Origin: Sphingomonas sp.
Lineage (GTDB): Bacteria > Pseudomonadota > Alphaproteobacteria > Sphingomonadales > Sphingomonadaceae
Assembly: GCF_003248515.1 (NCBI RefSeq)
Contig: NZ_QFOB01000016.1
Coordinates: 1 to 64,000 of the forward strand
Length of the DNA stretch: 64,000 nucleotides
Reading direction: 5' to 3'
This document shows positions 49,171-58,200 of the stretch, piece by piece. The position numbers and the translations under genes are program-made. The stretch's first letter is position 1. Each line of letters begins with the position of its first letter. A model generated the notes under the pieces. That model saw only the letters and a program-made list of their open reading frames with translations. It did not search any database and was not told the DNA's origin.

Positions 49171-50538
49171 ATGACCTATGCCTCTCATCCGGGTGCCGGA
49201 TTTCGACGCTTCGACGGCGCCGCCGCCAAGGCGGACGAACTCGCCCAGGCGTTTCGCGGCCTGCCGGACGGCGCCGGGCCGGGTCACGCGCTCGCCGCGT
49301 TCAAGCGCGCCGCCTCCTACCTCGACGTGCCGCCCGGGATCGTCCAGCTCATCGACGCGCTCTTCGCCTGGACCAAGCCGGACGATTGGCGACCGGCGAC
49401 CACGCCGATCGTGTGGCCGCGCAACGACAAGCTCGCGCGCAAGCTCGGCCTTAAAGTCCGCCAGGTCCAGAACCTGCTCGATCGCGCGGTCGCGCTGCGC
49501 CTGATCAGCCACAAGGACAGCCCGAACGGCCATCGTGGCGGCGTGCGCGCGGCCGACGGCACGATCAAATGGGCCTACGGCATCGTCCTCAGCCCGATCG
49601 GGACCAGGATCGCAGAGTTCCAAGCCGTTGCCGAGCGCGGCGCGCGCCAGGACGAGGAGGTCGATGGCCTCAAGCGCCGCCTCACCGCCGCCCGGCGCCG
49701 GACGTCCTCACTCGCGCAGACAGCGCTCGATCAGCAGCTCGCCGGCACCGGCGCCGACGAAGAGCTGGCACTGGCGCAGAGCGGCGCTAGGCAAATGCGC
49801 AACGTCCGCGACATCGCCCTGCTTACCGGATGCGTCGAGCAGCTCGAGCAACGTAGCCGGGCATTGGAGACCCGTATTGTGGAGGCTTTGTCGGTGCTTG
49901 AAACCGACGAGAACCTCAGCGATTCACATTATAATGCACCCGCGCATGATGCTGATTGCATCGACTCTACAACTACAAACAAACCCCAAACTGCTGAAGC
50001 AGTTACAAGTAACGGCTCGGCGGAAAGAAGTAGGAGAAATGAGGCCGCCCTCCGCGATCAAGCCCCGAGCGAGGTCGAGGAGGACCTAGCGAAACACGGC
50101 GTCGATCCGGATTTTATCGAGTCCGTTACCCCCGAGCTCTGCGGTACGCTCGGCTTTGGCCGTCCGGGCTGGGGAGAACTGATCCATCTCGCCGAACAAC
50201 TGGCCGAGCGACACCATATCCACCGCCATGCCTGGCACGAGGCCTGCCGTCTCATGGGTCAGCGCGGCGCGGCCGCCTCGGTTATCGCCACCGTCCGCAA
50301 GCACATGGCCGGCGAGGTCGACCGGCCGGGTGCCTATCTTCGCGGCATGAGCCAGCGCGCCGCGAAGGGCGAGCTCAATCTCGGTCGCACCTTCCACGGC
50401 CTCAAGGACCAGCGCCATTCGATGGCGATGCGCGTGTTGGCCGGCGGCGACGAGCCCCGGTCGGTCGGCGAGCTGGCCCGCCGCGCCCTCTCGCGACAGC
50501 TCGTGCTTTCGGGCAGATCGTCGTCGGATCGGCGATGA
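49171..50538 (+). CDS. repC: RepC (RP-C family) replication initiator
   Basis: A 455-aa protein of the RP-C family, the initiators of repABC-type plasmids. The N-terminal winged-helix part includes FRRFDGAAAKADELAQAF, YLDVPPGIVQLIDALFAWTK and KLARKLGLKVRQVQNLLDRA. A coiled-coil-like middle (about 160-250) is followed by a poorly conserved hinge, and the C-terminal domain runs from VDPDFIESVTPELC to GAYLRGMSQRAAKGELNLGR. ATG 49171 follows GGGGAG. The DNA encoding the hinge (about 49915-50040) is A+T-rich, as expected for an origin placed inside repC. No repA/repB partition genes precede it. Confidence 0.85.
   Translation: MTYASHPGAGFRRFDGAAAKADELAQAFRGLPDGAGPGHALAAFKRAASYLDVPPGIVQLIDALFAWTKPDDWRPATTPIVWPRNDKLARKLGLKVRQVQNLLDRAVALRLISHKDSPNGHRGGVRAADGTIKWAYGIVLSPIGTRIAEFQAVAERGARQDEEVDGLKRRLTAARRRTSSLAQTALDQQLAGTGADEELALAQSGARQMRNVRDIALLTGCVEQLEQRSRALETRIVEALSVLETDENLSDSHYNAPAHDADCIDSTTTNKPQTAEAVTSNGSAERSRRNEAALRDQAPSEVEEDLAKHGVDPDFIESVTPELCGTLGFGRPGWGELIHLAEQLAERHHIHRHAWHEACRLMGQRGAAASVIATVRKHMAGEVDRPGAYLRGMSQRAAKGELNLGRTFHGLKDQRHSMAMRVLAGGDEPRSVGELARRALSRQLVLSGRSSSDRR
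49915..50040. other. A+T-rich stretch inside repC, candidate origin of replication
   Basis: Counting 49921-50040 by hand gives 66 A/T in 120 bases, against roughly one third in flanking coding sequence. It includes CTACAACTACAAACAAACCC and the small palindrome CTGCTGAAGCAG. In repABC plasmids the origin lies in such an A+T-rich segment in the middle of repC. Origin function here is inferred. Confidence 0.5.
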
Positions 50539-50668
50539 GAGCACCCACCATGAGCACCCGGGCAAGACGATTTACCCGAAAGCACGAGTCGGGAACGGTG
50601 TCCGGGAGCGTGGATGGTTACGCTGGCGGGGCGATAGCGGTGGATGGGGCGAAAGACTCGTGCTTTCG
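50500..50668. repeat. iteron-like repeats, downstream group (three copies)
   Basis: CTCGTGCTTTCGGGCA occurs at 50500-50515 (inside the repC 3' end) and 50657-50672. The reverse complement CCCGAAAGCACGAGTC is at 50575-50590. Together with the three upstream copies they enclose repC and precede the RPA-type gene. Confidence 0.75.
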
Positions 50669-50757
50669 GGCATAACGTCGCGGTCGATGGATGTATCGCA
50701 GCGCAAAGCCGGTTATTGATCGACCATCCGAAGATTCAGGTTGCCGAGGGGACCGGC

Positions 50758-51666
50758 ATGGCGAGCAAACAAGCGATCATCCTGCGACAGGGCAACCTGT
50801 TCGAGCCCGACAGTCCGCTCCACGGCAAGGTTCGCGGCGAACGCAGCGTCATGGATTTTCCGTTCTTCGCGCTTTCCAAGATACCGGTCGAGAAGGAACT
50901 CGAGTTCAAGATCGGGAAGCTGAGCATCCAGATCCGCCCGAGTGCCACGGGCATCGCCACGATGTACGACAAGGAGATCATCCTCTACGTCGCGTCGCTG
51001 ATGGCGCAGGCGATCGGCCGCGGCGAAGAGGTCGATCAGAACTTCACCTTCACTGCCCACGACTTCTTCCGCATCACCGGGGTCGGTCGGCCGTCGAAGC
51101 GCGACTATGACCGTTTCACAGACGCGCTCGAGCGCCTTCAGGGCACCCAGATCAAAACCAACATCCAGACCGGCCAGAAGATCGAGAAGGGCTGGTTCTC
51201 CTGGCTGTCGGAAGCGACCGCTGAATATGCGGTGATGCCGAACGGCGAGCAGGGGCCGCTGCGCATCGTCAAGGTGCGGCTGTGCCCCTGGTTGCACCGT
51301 GCGATCCAGCTCGACGGCCACATCTATCATTATCATCACGACTATTTCCGGCTCGGCACGATCGAGCGGCGAATCTACGAGATCGCCCATTGCCACTGCG
51401 ACGGGGACGCGATCGAGATCCCGCTCGACGCGCTGGCGCTCAAGGTCGGCTCGACGAGTTCGCCCTCCAAGTTCAAACAGCATCTGAAAGCAGTCGAGAC
51501 GAGCGACGCCCTCCCGGAATACAAGATGACGTTAAAGGAGGTCGAGCCGAGCGAAATCCGCTACGACACGCGGGGCCGTCGTATCGCAGCGCGGGACGTC
51601 GTGGTGGTGCTGACGCCGCGCGGTCGGACGCCTGTCTCGGGTGTCATCGAGGCCCAAGCCGCCTGA
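50758..51666 (+). CDS. RPA-type plasmid replication initiator
   Basis: A 302-aa protein of the replication initiator protein A (RPA) family. Typical blocks are FPFFALSKIPVEKELEFKIG, MYDKEIILYVASLMAQAIGR, HDFFRITGVGRPSKRDYDRF, RLCPWLHRAIQLDGHIYHYH and FRLGTIERRIYEIAHCHC, giving two winged-helix-like DNA-binding modules. ATG 50758 follows GAGGGG and is preferred to the in-frame ATG at 50644, which would cross an iteron copy. The three iteron-like repeats immediately upstream are natural binding sites. Such initiators drive iteron-controlled replication, so the element would carry two initiator types side by side. Confidence 0.85.
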   Translation: MASKQAIILRQGNLFEPDSPLHGKVRGERSVMDFPFFALSKIPVEKELEFKIGKLSIQIRPSATGIATMYDKEIILYVASLMAQAIGRGEEVDQNFTFTAHDFFRITGVGRPSKRDYDRFTDALERLQGTQIKTNIQTGQKIEKGWFSWLSEATAEYAVMPNGEQGPLRIVKVRLCPWLHRAIQLDGHIYHYHHDYFRLGTIERRIYEIAHCHCDGDAIEIPLDALALKVGSTSSPSKFKQHLKAVETSDALPEYKMTLKEVEPSEIRYDTRGRRIAARDVVVVLTPRGRTPVSGVIEAQAA

Positions 51667-51889
51667 GGCGAGTCCCTGCCCGGCTATAGGCTGGGATCAT
51701 CAGCGATCCACTGAGCTCTACGCGTCTGAAGCCCAGCGTGCCGTGTGCCGCGGCCGCGCCAGAACCGCGTATGCATCACGCCTCAAATAACGCTGTCCAT
51801 TATCGTGCTATATTGTAATATTGGACTGTGCTGCCGAGGTTGCCCCTAGCCGGTCGACGTGTCGCGACCACCGCCCCCGGTCCTCGCTC
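51667..51889. promoter_or_regulatory. region between RPA gene and HNH gene
   Basis: Contains a weak hairpin CCCGGC-TATA-GGCTGGG near 51679-51696, a degenerate iteron core TCGTGCTAT (51803-51811), and an inverted pair GTCCA (51795-51799)/TGGAC (51822-51826). ATTGGACTGT at 51820-51829 is identical to ten bases of the palindrome region ahead of the conjugation operon. A shared regulator is possible. Confidence 0.45.
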
Positions 51890-52564
51890 GTGAGGGGTCG
51901 GGCGATATTCGGTGGCATGGCGCTCCTCGGCGCGGTCGCGGCTTTTCATGGCGTGCGCTCCGGCCAGGCCGGAGGCAAGCCGCGGGAGGGCGGCGCGTGC
52001 GACCTGTCCGGTGTCGCCTCGCTTTGCGACGCAGTGACCGGCCTCTCCCGATCGCTCTCGACCCCGATCCTGCCGATCGCCACCGCGTCGATGCTGCCAC
52101 CAGCGGGAACGCCGGGCGAAACCGATCCCGGCGTCACGCAAGCCAATATCGAGACGACGATCTGCCGCCCCGGCTATGCGCGCTCGGCAAGGCCCGATTA
52201 TTCGATCACCGGTTCGATCAAGCGCCGGCTGATGACCACCGAGCATCCCGGCGAGCAGTTTGGCGATTACGAGCTCGATCACCTCATCCCGATCTCGATC
52301 GGGGGCGCACCGCTCGCGTCGCGAAATTTGTGGCTCCAGCCACGGCATGGCGCGGCGACCGCGGGCGACAAGAACGTCCTGGCTTATGTCTTGTGGCGAC
52401 TGGTCTGCACCCATCGTGTGCCGCTCGTGACCGCGCAACGCGCCATCAGCCACGATTGGCCGACCGCCTACCGAACTTACGCTACCCCGGAGAATGTCGC
52501 GCGATACCATTTCCGTCACGCAGAACTGGCGAGCGACCGAACGCAGGAAATTCCCCCAACCTGA
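51890..52564 (+). CDS. HNH-like nuclease with N-terminal signal/anchor
   Basis: A 224-aa protein with an N-terminal hydrophobic stretch (FGGMALLGAVAAFHGV) suggesting export or anchoring. The C-terminal part has an HNH-type motif: YELDHLIPISIGGAPLASRN followed by LWLQPRHGAATAGDKNVLA, with Asp-His, Asn and His in the usual order. CRPGYARSARP before it is typical of a small family of HNH-domain proteins on proteobacterial plasmids. The start is uncertain: GTG 51890 keeps the full hydrophobic segment, and ATG 51917 is an alternative. It may degrade or nick DNA in the periplasm, or be inactive. Confidence 0.68.
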   Translation: MRGRAIFGGMALLGAVAAFHGVRSGQAGGKPREGGACDLSGVASLCDAVTGLSRSLSTPILPIATASMLPPAGTPGETDPGVTQANIETTICRPGYARSARPDYSITGSIKRRLMTTEHPGEQFGDYELDHLIPISIGGAPLASRNLWLQPRHGAATAGDKNVLAYVLWRLVCTHRVPLVTAQRAISHDWPTAYRTYATPENVARYHFRHAELASDRTQEIPPT

Positions 52565-52579
52565 AAGAAGGAGACTGTG

Positions 52580-52903
52580 ATGCCCCAGAATATCGCCGAA
52601 TTCCGCATCATTGGCCGGATCGGGAAAATCAATGCGCGCGAGCGCGTCACCTATGTCAGCGTGGCCGCCAACTATAATCGTCGCGAAGGTGACGAGTGGA
52701 AGACCGACACGCACTGGAACAGCGTGGTCTGCTTCTCGAACGTCGGGAGCCAAGTCGAGGGCGCGGGAAAGGGCGACCTCGTCCATATCACCGGGCGGGT
52801 GCGCGAGAGCAGCCACGGTGAAGGGACGGACGTCGCCTATCGGACCGAGCTGATCGCCGACACCTTCTCGATCCTCGCCAGGGGCGACAAAGAGGAGGTT
52901 TGA
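52580..52903 (+). CDS. ssb: single-stranded DNA-binding protein
   Basis: A 107-aa OB-fold SSB-like protein. FRIIGRIGKINARERVTYVS, EWKTDTHWNSVVCFSN, and GDLVHITGRVRESSHGEG are the strand motifs of bacterial SSB. The acidic C-terminal tip for partner binding is reduced to GDKEEV, and there is no long tail. ATG 52580 is preferred to GTG 52577, given AAGGAG upstream. Plasmid SSBs protect DNA entering as a single strand during conjugation and help plasmid replication. Confidence 0.85.
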   Translation: MPQNIAEFRIIGRIGKINARERVTYVSVAANYNRREGDEWKTDTHWNSVVCFSNVGSQVEGAGKGDLVHITGRVRESSHGEGTDVAYRTELIADTFSILARGDKEEV

Positions 52904-53110
52904 TGACGCGGGTGAGCGGCGGCCTGCGGCATGGCTCCATCGCCGCTGCGCCGCGACCGATTCAATGCGCGATCTCTGCCCTTCCGGGTGACAATCCTCG
53001 CTTTCGGGATCGACCGGGCGTCGTTCCTTCGTCGCGGTCGGTCGTCAAAATCGTCCGTGCCGATGAACTTTCTCCTTTCGTTCTCGGGCGCGACGACTCA
53101 AAATCGCGTT

Positions 53111-53554
53111 ATGCCGATCCGCGCCGAACATCGCTGGCTCTATCCGATCGACTGGCCGGAGATCAGCCGGATCGTGCGCTTCACCCGCGCCGGCGGGCGG
53201 TGCGAGCGGTGCCGGCGGCCGCATGGGCGGCGCGTGGCACAACTCATCGGTGCCGATGGCGTCTGGTGGGATGCCGATGCCCGCGCCTGGCGGGACGGGC
53301 GCGGTCGCCTGCTACGCCGGGCGCCGTCGTTCGTCGCGCTCGATGCCATCAGACTCACTCGGCGGCCGGTCTATCTTGCGACCGCCCATCTCAATCACGA
53401 TCCGACCGACAGCGGTCCGCGCTGGCGCAACCTCGCCGCGCTTTGCCCGCGATGTCACATGCTCCACGATGCGGTCGAGCACCGCCGACGCCGCTGGTGG
53501 AATGTCTTTCGCCGCCGCGCGCTCGGCGATCTCTTCACTGGCCGCTATGGCTGA
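53111..53554 (+). CDS. HNH-type protein with zinc-binding cysteines
   Basis: A 147-aa protein. GGRCERCRRPHG carries the first Cys pair and HLNHDPTDSGPRWRNLAALC with PRCHMLHD supplies the HNH His/Asn/His residues and the second Cys pair, the layout of Cys-type HNH nucleases. ATG 53111 (MPIRAEHRWLYP) is the natural family start; the preceding 200 bases are open in this frame but low in complexity. A strong AGGAGG near 52893 is spent on a frame that does not look coding. Role unknown; such genes sit in leading or replication regions of plasmids. Confidence 0.72.
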   Translation: MPIRAEHRWLYPIDWPEISRIVRFTRAGGRCERCRRPHGRRVAQLIGADGVWWDADARAWRDGRGRLLRRAPSFVALDAIRLTRRPVYLATAHLNHDPTDSGPRWRNLAALCPRCHMLHDAVEHRRRRWWNVFRRRALGDLFTGRYG

Positions 53555-53707
53555 GCAACAGCCTCAATGCGCCGCCCTCACGGCGCCGCCGGGCGCTTGT
53601 CGTCGCGGCGACCAATCCTCCGAGAGGGGAGGATGCGGTTGCCTTGCGGTGCGATGGTGCCGGAGGACGATGTGACGGATATTTACCAGACTCACAGGAC
53701 GATCGCG

Positions 53708-54595
53708 ATGGCGCGACTGCCGCTTGACGCAGAGATCCGCGCGAAAACCATTGTCGAGGCGCTCGGCGGCGTCTGGCGGGGATCCCGCGGTGAATGCCGC
53801 TGCCCAGCGCACGATGACAGCTCGCCCAGCCTGTCGGTCCGCCTCGGCGATACCGCCATTCTCTTTCATTGCTTCGCCGGCTGTACGCCGGTCGAGGTGA
53901 TGAAGGCGCTAGAACGCCGGCGACTTCACGACCGCTCGAACATGACGATGCCGGAAGCCAAACCCAAGCGGGATATGAGCGCACTCGCGGCGCGACTCTG
54001 GAAGGCGAGCGTGCCGATCGCCGACACGCTCGCCGAGCGCTACTTGATCGCGCGCGGGCTAACCGGCCCTTTCCCGCGCTGCCTGCGCTTCAATCCCACG
54101 ACGATCCTCGGCTCCGGATCGGCGAAACGGATCATGCCGGCGATGATCGCCGCGGTCGAGAACGATCTCGGCCTGGTCGCCGTCCAGCGCACCTTCCTCG
54201 ATCCCGACGACCTGCTGCGCAAGCCGATCCCGAAGCCCAAGGTTTCGCTCGGGCTGCTCGGCACGGCCGCGATCCGGCTCGCGCCGGCGACCGACGAGCT
54301 GGGGCTCGCCGAAGGCATCGAGGATGCCCGCTCCGCGACGGAATGGTTCGGCACGCCGACCTGGGCCCTGGGCGGGGTCGAGCGTCTCGCCTTCGTGGCG
54401 ATCCCGGAAAAGGTCCGGCGCGTGATCGTATTCGCCGATCGCGGCCGCGCAGCGGAGCGACTGCTGGCCAAGGCCCGGGATCATCTCACCGCCAACGGCC
54501 GCGAGTTGGTCCCGCGTATTCCCGAGCATCATGACGACTGGAACGATGCCTGGCGTGCCCGGCGCCGTACCGATCGGGTTTCCGAAGATGGCTAG
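53708..54595 (+). CDS. Toprim-domain primase-like protein
   Basis: A 295-aa primase-type protein. The N-terminal zinc-binding part is GECRCPAHDDSSPSLSVRLG with LFHCFAGCTPVEVM (CHC2-like, about residues 25-65). The linker has YLIARGLTGPFPRCLRF. The C-terminal Toprim domain includes LGLAEGIEDARSATEWFG with the catalytic Glu, then VRRVIVFADRGRAAERLL, where Asp-Arg stands in place of the usual Asp-x-Asp. ATG 53708 has AGGA upstream. It likely primes complementary-strand synthesis after conjugative entry or serves plasmid replication. A leader motif shared with two other genes lies at 53622-53636. Confidence 0.82.
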   Translation: MARLPLDAEIRAKTIVEALGGVWRGSRGECRCPAHDDSSPSLSVRLGDTAILFHCFAGCTPVEVMKALERRRLHDRSNMTMPEAKPKRDMSALAARLWKASVPIADTLAERYLIARGLTGPFPRCLRFNPTTILGSGSAKRIMPAMIAAVENDLGLVAVQRTFLDPDDLLRKPIPKPKVSLGLLGTAAIRLAPATDELGLAEGIEDARSATEWFGTPTWALGGVERLAFVAIPEKVRRVIVFADRGRAAERLLAKARDHLTANGRELVPRIPEHHDDWNDAWRARRRTDRVSEDG

Positions 54596-54643
54596 ACCAT
54601 CCCTTCGAGCGGTGGGTGCCGCGTGCCGATCCGCATCCGCTGC

Positions 54644-55093
54644 TCAAACCTGTCTGGCGGCGCGAAGTGCGATCATCACGTCGGCGAGGTTTGCCAACCG
54701 ACGACGCAGCTTCGGGTCGCGATGCAGGGCCGCCGCGAGGGACACGCGCGCCTTTGGCGATTTGGCTTTGATGGTTACGTCCTTCGATTGGTTCTCGAAG
54801 AAGCCAGCCTTGAACTCGATGTCGTCGGCATTTCCCTCATAGACCTTCGCCAGGAGGGTCGTCAGGTCCACCAGCCGCGCCACGGGAATTTCTTCGGATT
54901 GGCGTGACCAACGCTGGCCCGAATGCCGCACGACCTTGGCCGCCGGTTCGTTTTCGTCCCATTGCGACCAGCCGATCGTGAGCCAATGTGCGTCGGAATT
55001 TCCTTCGCGATCCGGGTCGTGGGCATTGTAGCTCAGGCCATAGACCGGCGAATGCGCGATCTGGTGGGGAAACGACTTTTGCTTAGTTACCAT
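54644..55093 (-). CDS. hypothetical protein, conserved on plasmids (149 aa)
   Basis: A 149-aa protein I do not recognise. It is basic, with no membrane segment or signal peptide. PVYGLSYNAHDPDREGNSDA and HWLTIGWSQWDENEPAAKVV suggest a compact beta-rich N-terminal domain; the C-terminal part is helical (PKARVSLAAALHRDPKLRRR). ATG 55093 has a strong AGGAGG just upstream. The gene reads opposite to its neighbours. Its leader holds tandem ATGTAGTA repeats (55110-55127), which suggests tight, possibly autogenous, control. It may be a regulator or a small anti-host protein. Confidence 0.65.
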   Translation of the reverse strand: MVTKQKSFPHQIAHSPVYGLSYNAHDPDREGNSDAHWLTIGWSQWDENEPAAKVVRHSGQRWSRQSEEIPVARLVDLTTLLAKVYEGNADDIEFKAGFFENQSKDVTIKAKSPKARVSLAAALHRDPKLRRRLANLADVMIALRAARQV

Positions 55094-55127
55094 ACTACCT
55101 CCTACTAACATGTAGTAAAATGTAGTA
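55093..55127 (-). promoter_or_regulatory. TACTACAT repeat cluster at the leader of the 149-aa gene
   Basis: On the minus strand TACTACAT occurs twice with an exact 10-base period (55127-55120 and 55117-55110), followed by further TAGTA elements around the ribosome site (55093-55108). Helical-turn spacing immediately upstream of the start suggests an operator or an RNA-binding site. Confidence 0.5.
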
Positions 55128-55290
55128 GATGCTCGCTGCGCGTCAAGGCTCGGTGCGCCCGCCTACCGACGGCCTGCATCGACGATGCACGATATCTCCG
55201 CGCCCAAATACCGAGCCGGACTAGAGGAGAGGGAGGCCTCCGGCCTGTTGATCCGGCGATGAGCGCCGGGCGACACGATGGAGGCCCTCG

Positions 55291-58200
55291 ATGCGCACGT
55301 CAGCCGCAGCTCTCGAACTCGATTTCAGCGTTCCCGCTCTCTCTGCCGCCAGGACGATCGCCGCCGCGATCGCGGCAGACGCAACCGTTTCTCGCGACAC
55401 TCTGCTCAGCGAGATGGCGCAGGCTCATGGGGGCTCGGCCGCCGACGGGTGCTGGACGCTGCGCGATGCCTATGACGTGCTCGAGCTCGCTCAGGTGCTC
55501 CATCTCGAAGATGCTCCTCTTCCCGCCGACCCGTCGGCCTGCCTTGCCGCGCTGATCGACGTAGTCGCAGGTCTGCCGACGCACACCGTGCGGAGCGAGG
55601 AGCAGATCGCGCTGCAGCAATTCTCGACGCCCGCCCCGATCGCCTATCTGGCGACGCTCGCTGCACGCATCATGCCAGCGGACTTGGTGTTGGAGCCCTC
55701 GGCGGGAACCGGCCTCCTCGCCGCTTTCGCGCGCCGCACCGGTGCGCGCCTGGTTCTGAACGAACTTGATCCCGCGCGCGCCGACATGCTCCAGGCCGCC
55801 TTCCCCGACATCGCGGTGACCCGCCACGATGCCGAGCTGATCGACGATCTCCTCGCTCCGGGCCTCCGGGTGTCGGCGGTGCTGATCAATCCGCCCTTCT
55901 CACGCAGCATTGGTCGCCATGCCGACCCGCTCGCTGCCTATCGCCACCTGCGTTCGGCGCTGCTGCGGCTTTCCGCCGGCGGCCGCTGCGCGGCCGTCCT
56001 CCCCGATCGAACCGACACAACGAGCCGGGCATGGGCGAAAGCGACGGAGGGCTGCGGGCTCACTCTGCATTTGCTGCTCCCCGCCAATGCCTATGCCAAG
56101 CACGGCACCGGCCAAGCGGTGAAGATCATGGTCCTCGAGAAGGGCGTAACGGGCAACGCCGATCTCGTCATCTGCGATACGCTCGCGACTGCCCTTGTCC
56201 ACGCGATGGCGCCCCGCCCCGCGACTGTCGTGCCCGCACCGCCCGTGCGGACGAACTCGCCATCATTGCTCGGCGGCCTGAGCACTCGGACGCGGCTTTC
56301 CGCCCCGCTCCCCCGACCGTTTTCCGCGATCGCCGCGCGCGACGTCGATTACACGATCCTCGGCGAAGCCGCCCCGGTCGCCGAAGCCGTCGGCATCTAT
56401 TTGCCCTATCGCCCCAGCCGGATCGCAATCGGCTGCGCGTCGCAGCATCCAACCCCGCTCGTCGAATCGATCGCGATGGGATCGATCACCGCACCGCGGC
56501 CGTCCTTCCGGCCGCAACTGCCCGCCCGCGTCGTCGACGGTCGGGTTCTTTCGGACGCCCAGCTCGAAACGCTGGTCTATGCCGGCGACGCATTCGAGCG
56601 CGATCTTCCCGGACGGTTCTTGCCCGCCGAGGAAGGGCTGTCGCTGACCCCCGACGATGCCGGCAACCCCTACCGCATGGGTTTCTTCCTCGCCGACGGC
56701 ACCGGCGCCGGCAAGGGCCGTCAGGTCGCATCGATCATCCTCGATCAATGGCTGCGCGGCCGTCGCCGCCATGTCTGGATCTCCAAAACCGAAACCCTGC
56801 TCGAGGATGCGCGGCGCGACTGGATCGCGGTCGGCGGTCTCGCGCTCGACATCCAGCACCTCAACCAGTGGAAGCTCGGCACACCGGTCGGTGCCGGCGA
56901 AGGGGTGCTGTTCCTGACCTATGCGACGCTGCGCTCCAATCGCGGCGACAAGGGCACCCGGCTGCGTCAAATTCTCGACTGGCTCGGTGATGCGTTCGAC
57001 GGGATGATCGTGTTCGACGAGGCACACGAGATGGCGGGCGTCGCCGGCGGCGAAGGTCGCTTCGGCACCAAGGACGGCTCCGATCAGGGAATCGCCGGGG
57101 TCCGCCTGCAGAACCTCCTTCCGCGTGCCCGTGTGCTCTACGTCTCTGCGACCGGCGCGTCCGACGTCAACAACCTCGCCTATGCGACCAGGTTGGGGCT
57201 GTGGGGACCCGGCACGGCGTTCGCAGACCGCAAGGCGTTCGTCGAAAGCCTGCGCCGCGGCGGGATCGCCGCGCTCGAGCTGATCGCGCGCGATCTCAAG
57301 ATGCAAGGTCTCTACACGGCTCGCGCGCTGAGCTTCGCCGGCGTCGAATACGACATCCTCGAGCATCGGCTCACCGCCGACCAGATCGCGGTCTACGACG
57401 CCTATGCCGATGCCTGGGCGATCATCCATGCCAATCTGCGCGCGGCGCTGGACGCTACCCGGATCACCGACAGCTTCTCGAAGGAAACCTATAACGGCGG
57501 TGCCAAGGCCGCGGCGCTGTCGATCTTCGAATCGACCAAGCAGCGCTTCTTCGGCCAGCTCCTGATCGGCATGAAGCTGCCATCGTTGATCCCAGCGATG
57601 CGCGCGGATCTCGCCCGCGGCGACAGCGTCGTGGTCCAGCTCGTCTCGACCTCCGAGGCGATGCTCAACCGTGCGCTCGCCAGCTTGGGCGCCGAGGACC
57701 GTGCCAATCTCGACATCGAGCTCTCGCCGCGCGAATTCCTGATGGACTATCTGACCGCCGCCTTCCCGGTTCGCCAGATGAAGACGTTCGTCGACGATAC
57801 CGGCAAGACCCGGTCCGAACCGATGATCGACGAGGATGGTCGACCGGTCCTCTGCCAGGAGGCGCTGCGAATGCGCGACGCCATGCTCGAAGGGCTCGGC
57901 GCGCTGCCGATCGTCGGCTCCGCGCTCGATCATATCATCGGCCATTTCGGCCCGAGCGCCGTCGCCGAAGTGACCGGACGGAGCCGGCGGATCATCGTCG
58001 ACATGGTCGGCCGCCAGCGCATCGAAAATCGCAGCCCGCGAACCAATCTCGCCGAGACCGACGCGTTCATGCGCGGCGAGAAGAAGATCCTGATCTTCTC
58101 CGACGCGGGCGGCACCGGCCGCAGCTATCACGCCAGCCTTACCGCCGAGAATCGCGCGCGGCGCATCCATTACCTGCTTGAACCGGGCTGGCGCGCCGAT

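Noticed and set aside
51679..51696. CCCGGC-TATA-GGCTGGG as a terminator after the RPA gene
   Set aside because: The stem is imperfect and no T run follows, so terminator function is not supported.
52900..53727. 275-aa frame after ssb with a strong AGGAGG
   Set aside because: Despite the ribosome site, the translation is Arg/Pro/Ser-rich and overlaps the HNH and Toprim genes in another frame. A real short peptide there cannot be excluded but is not supported.
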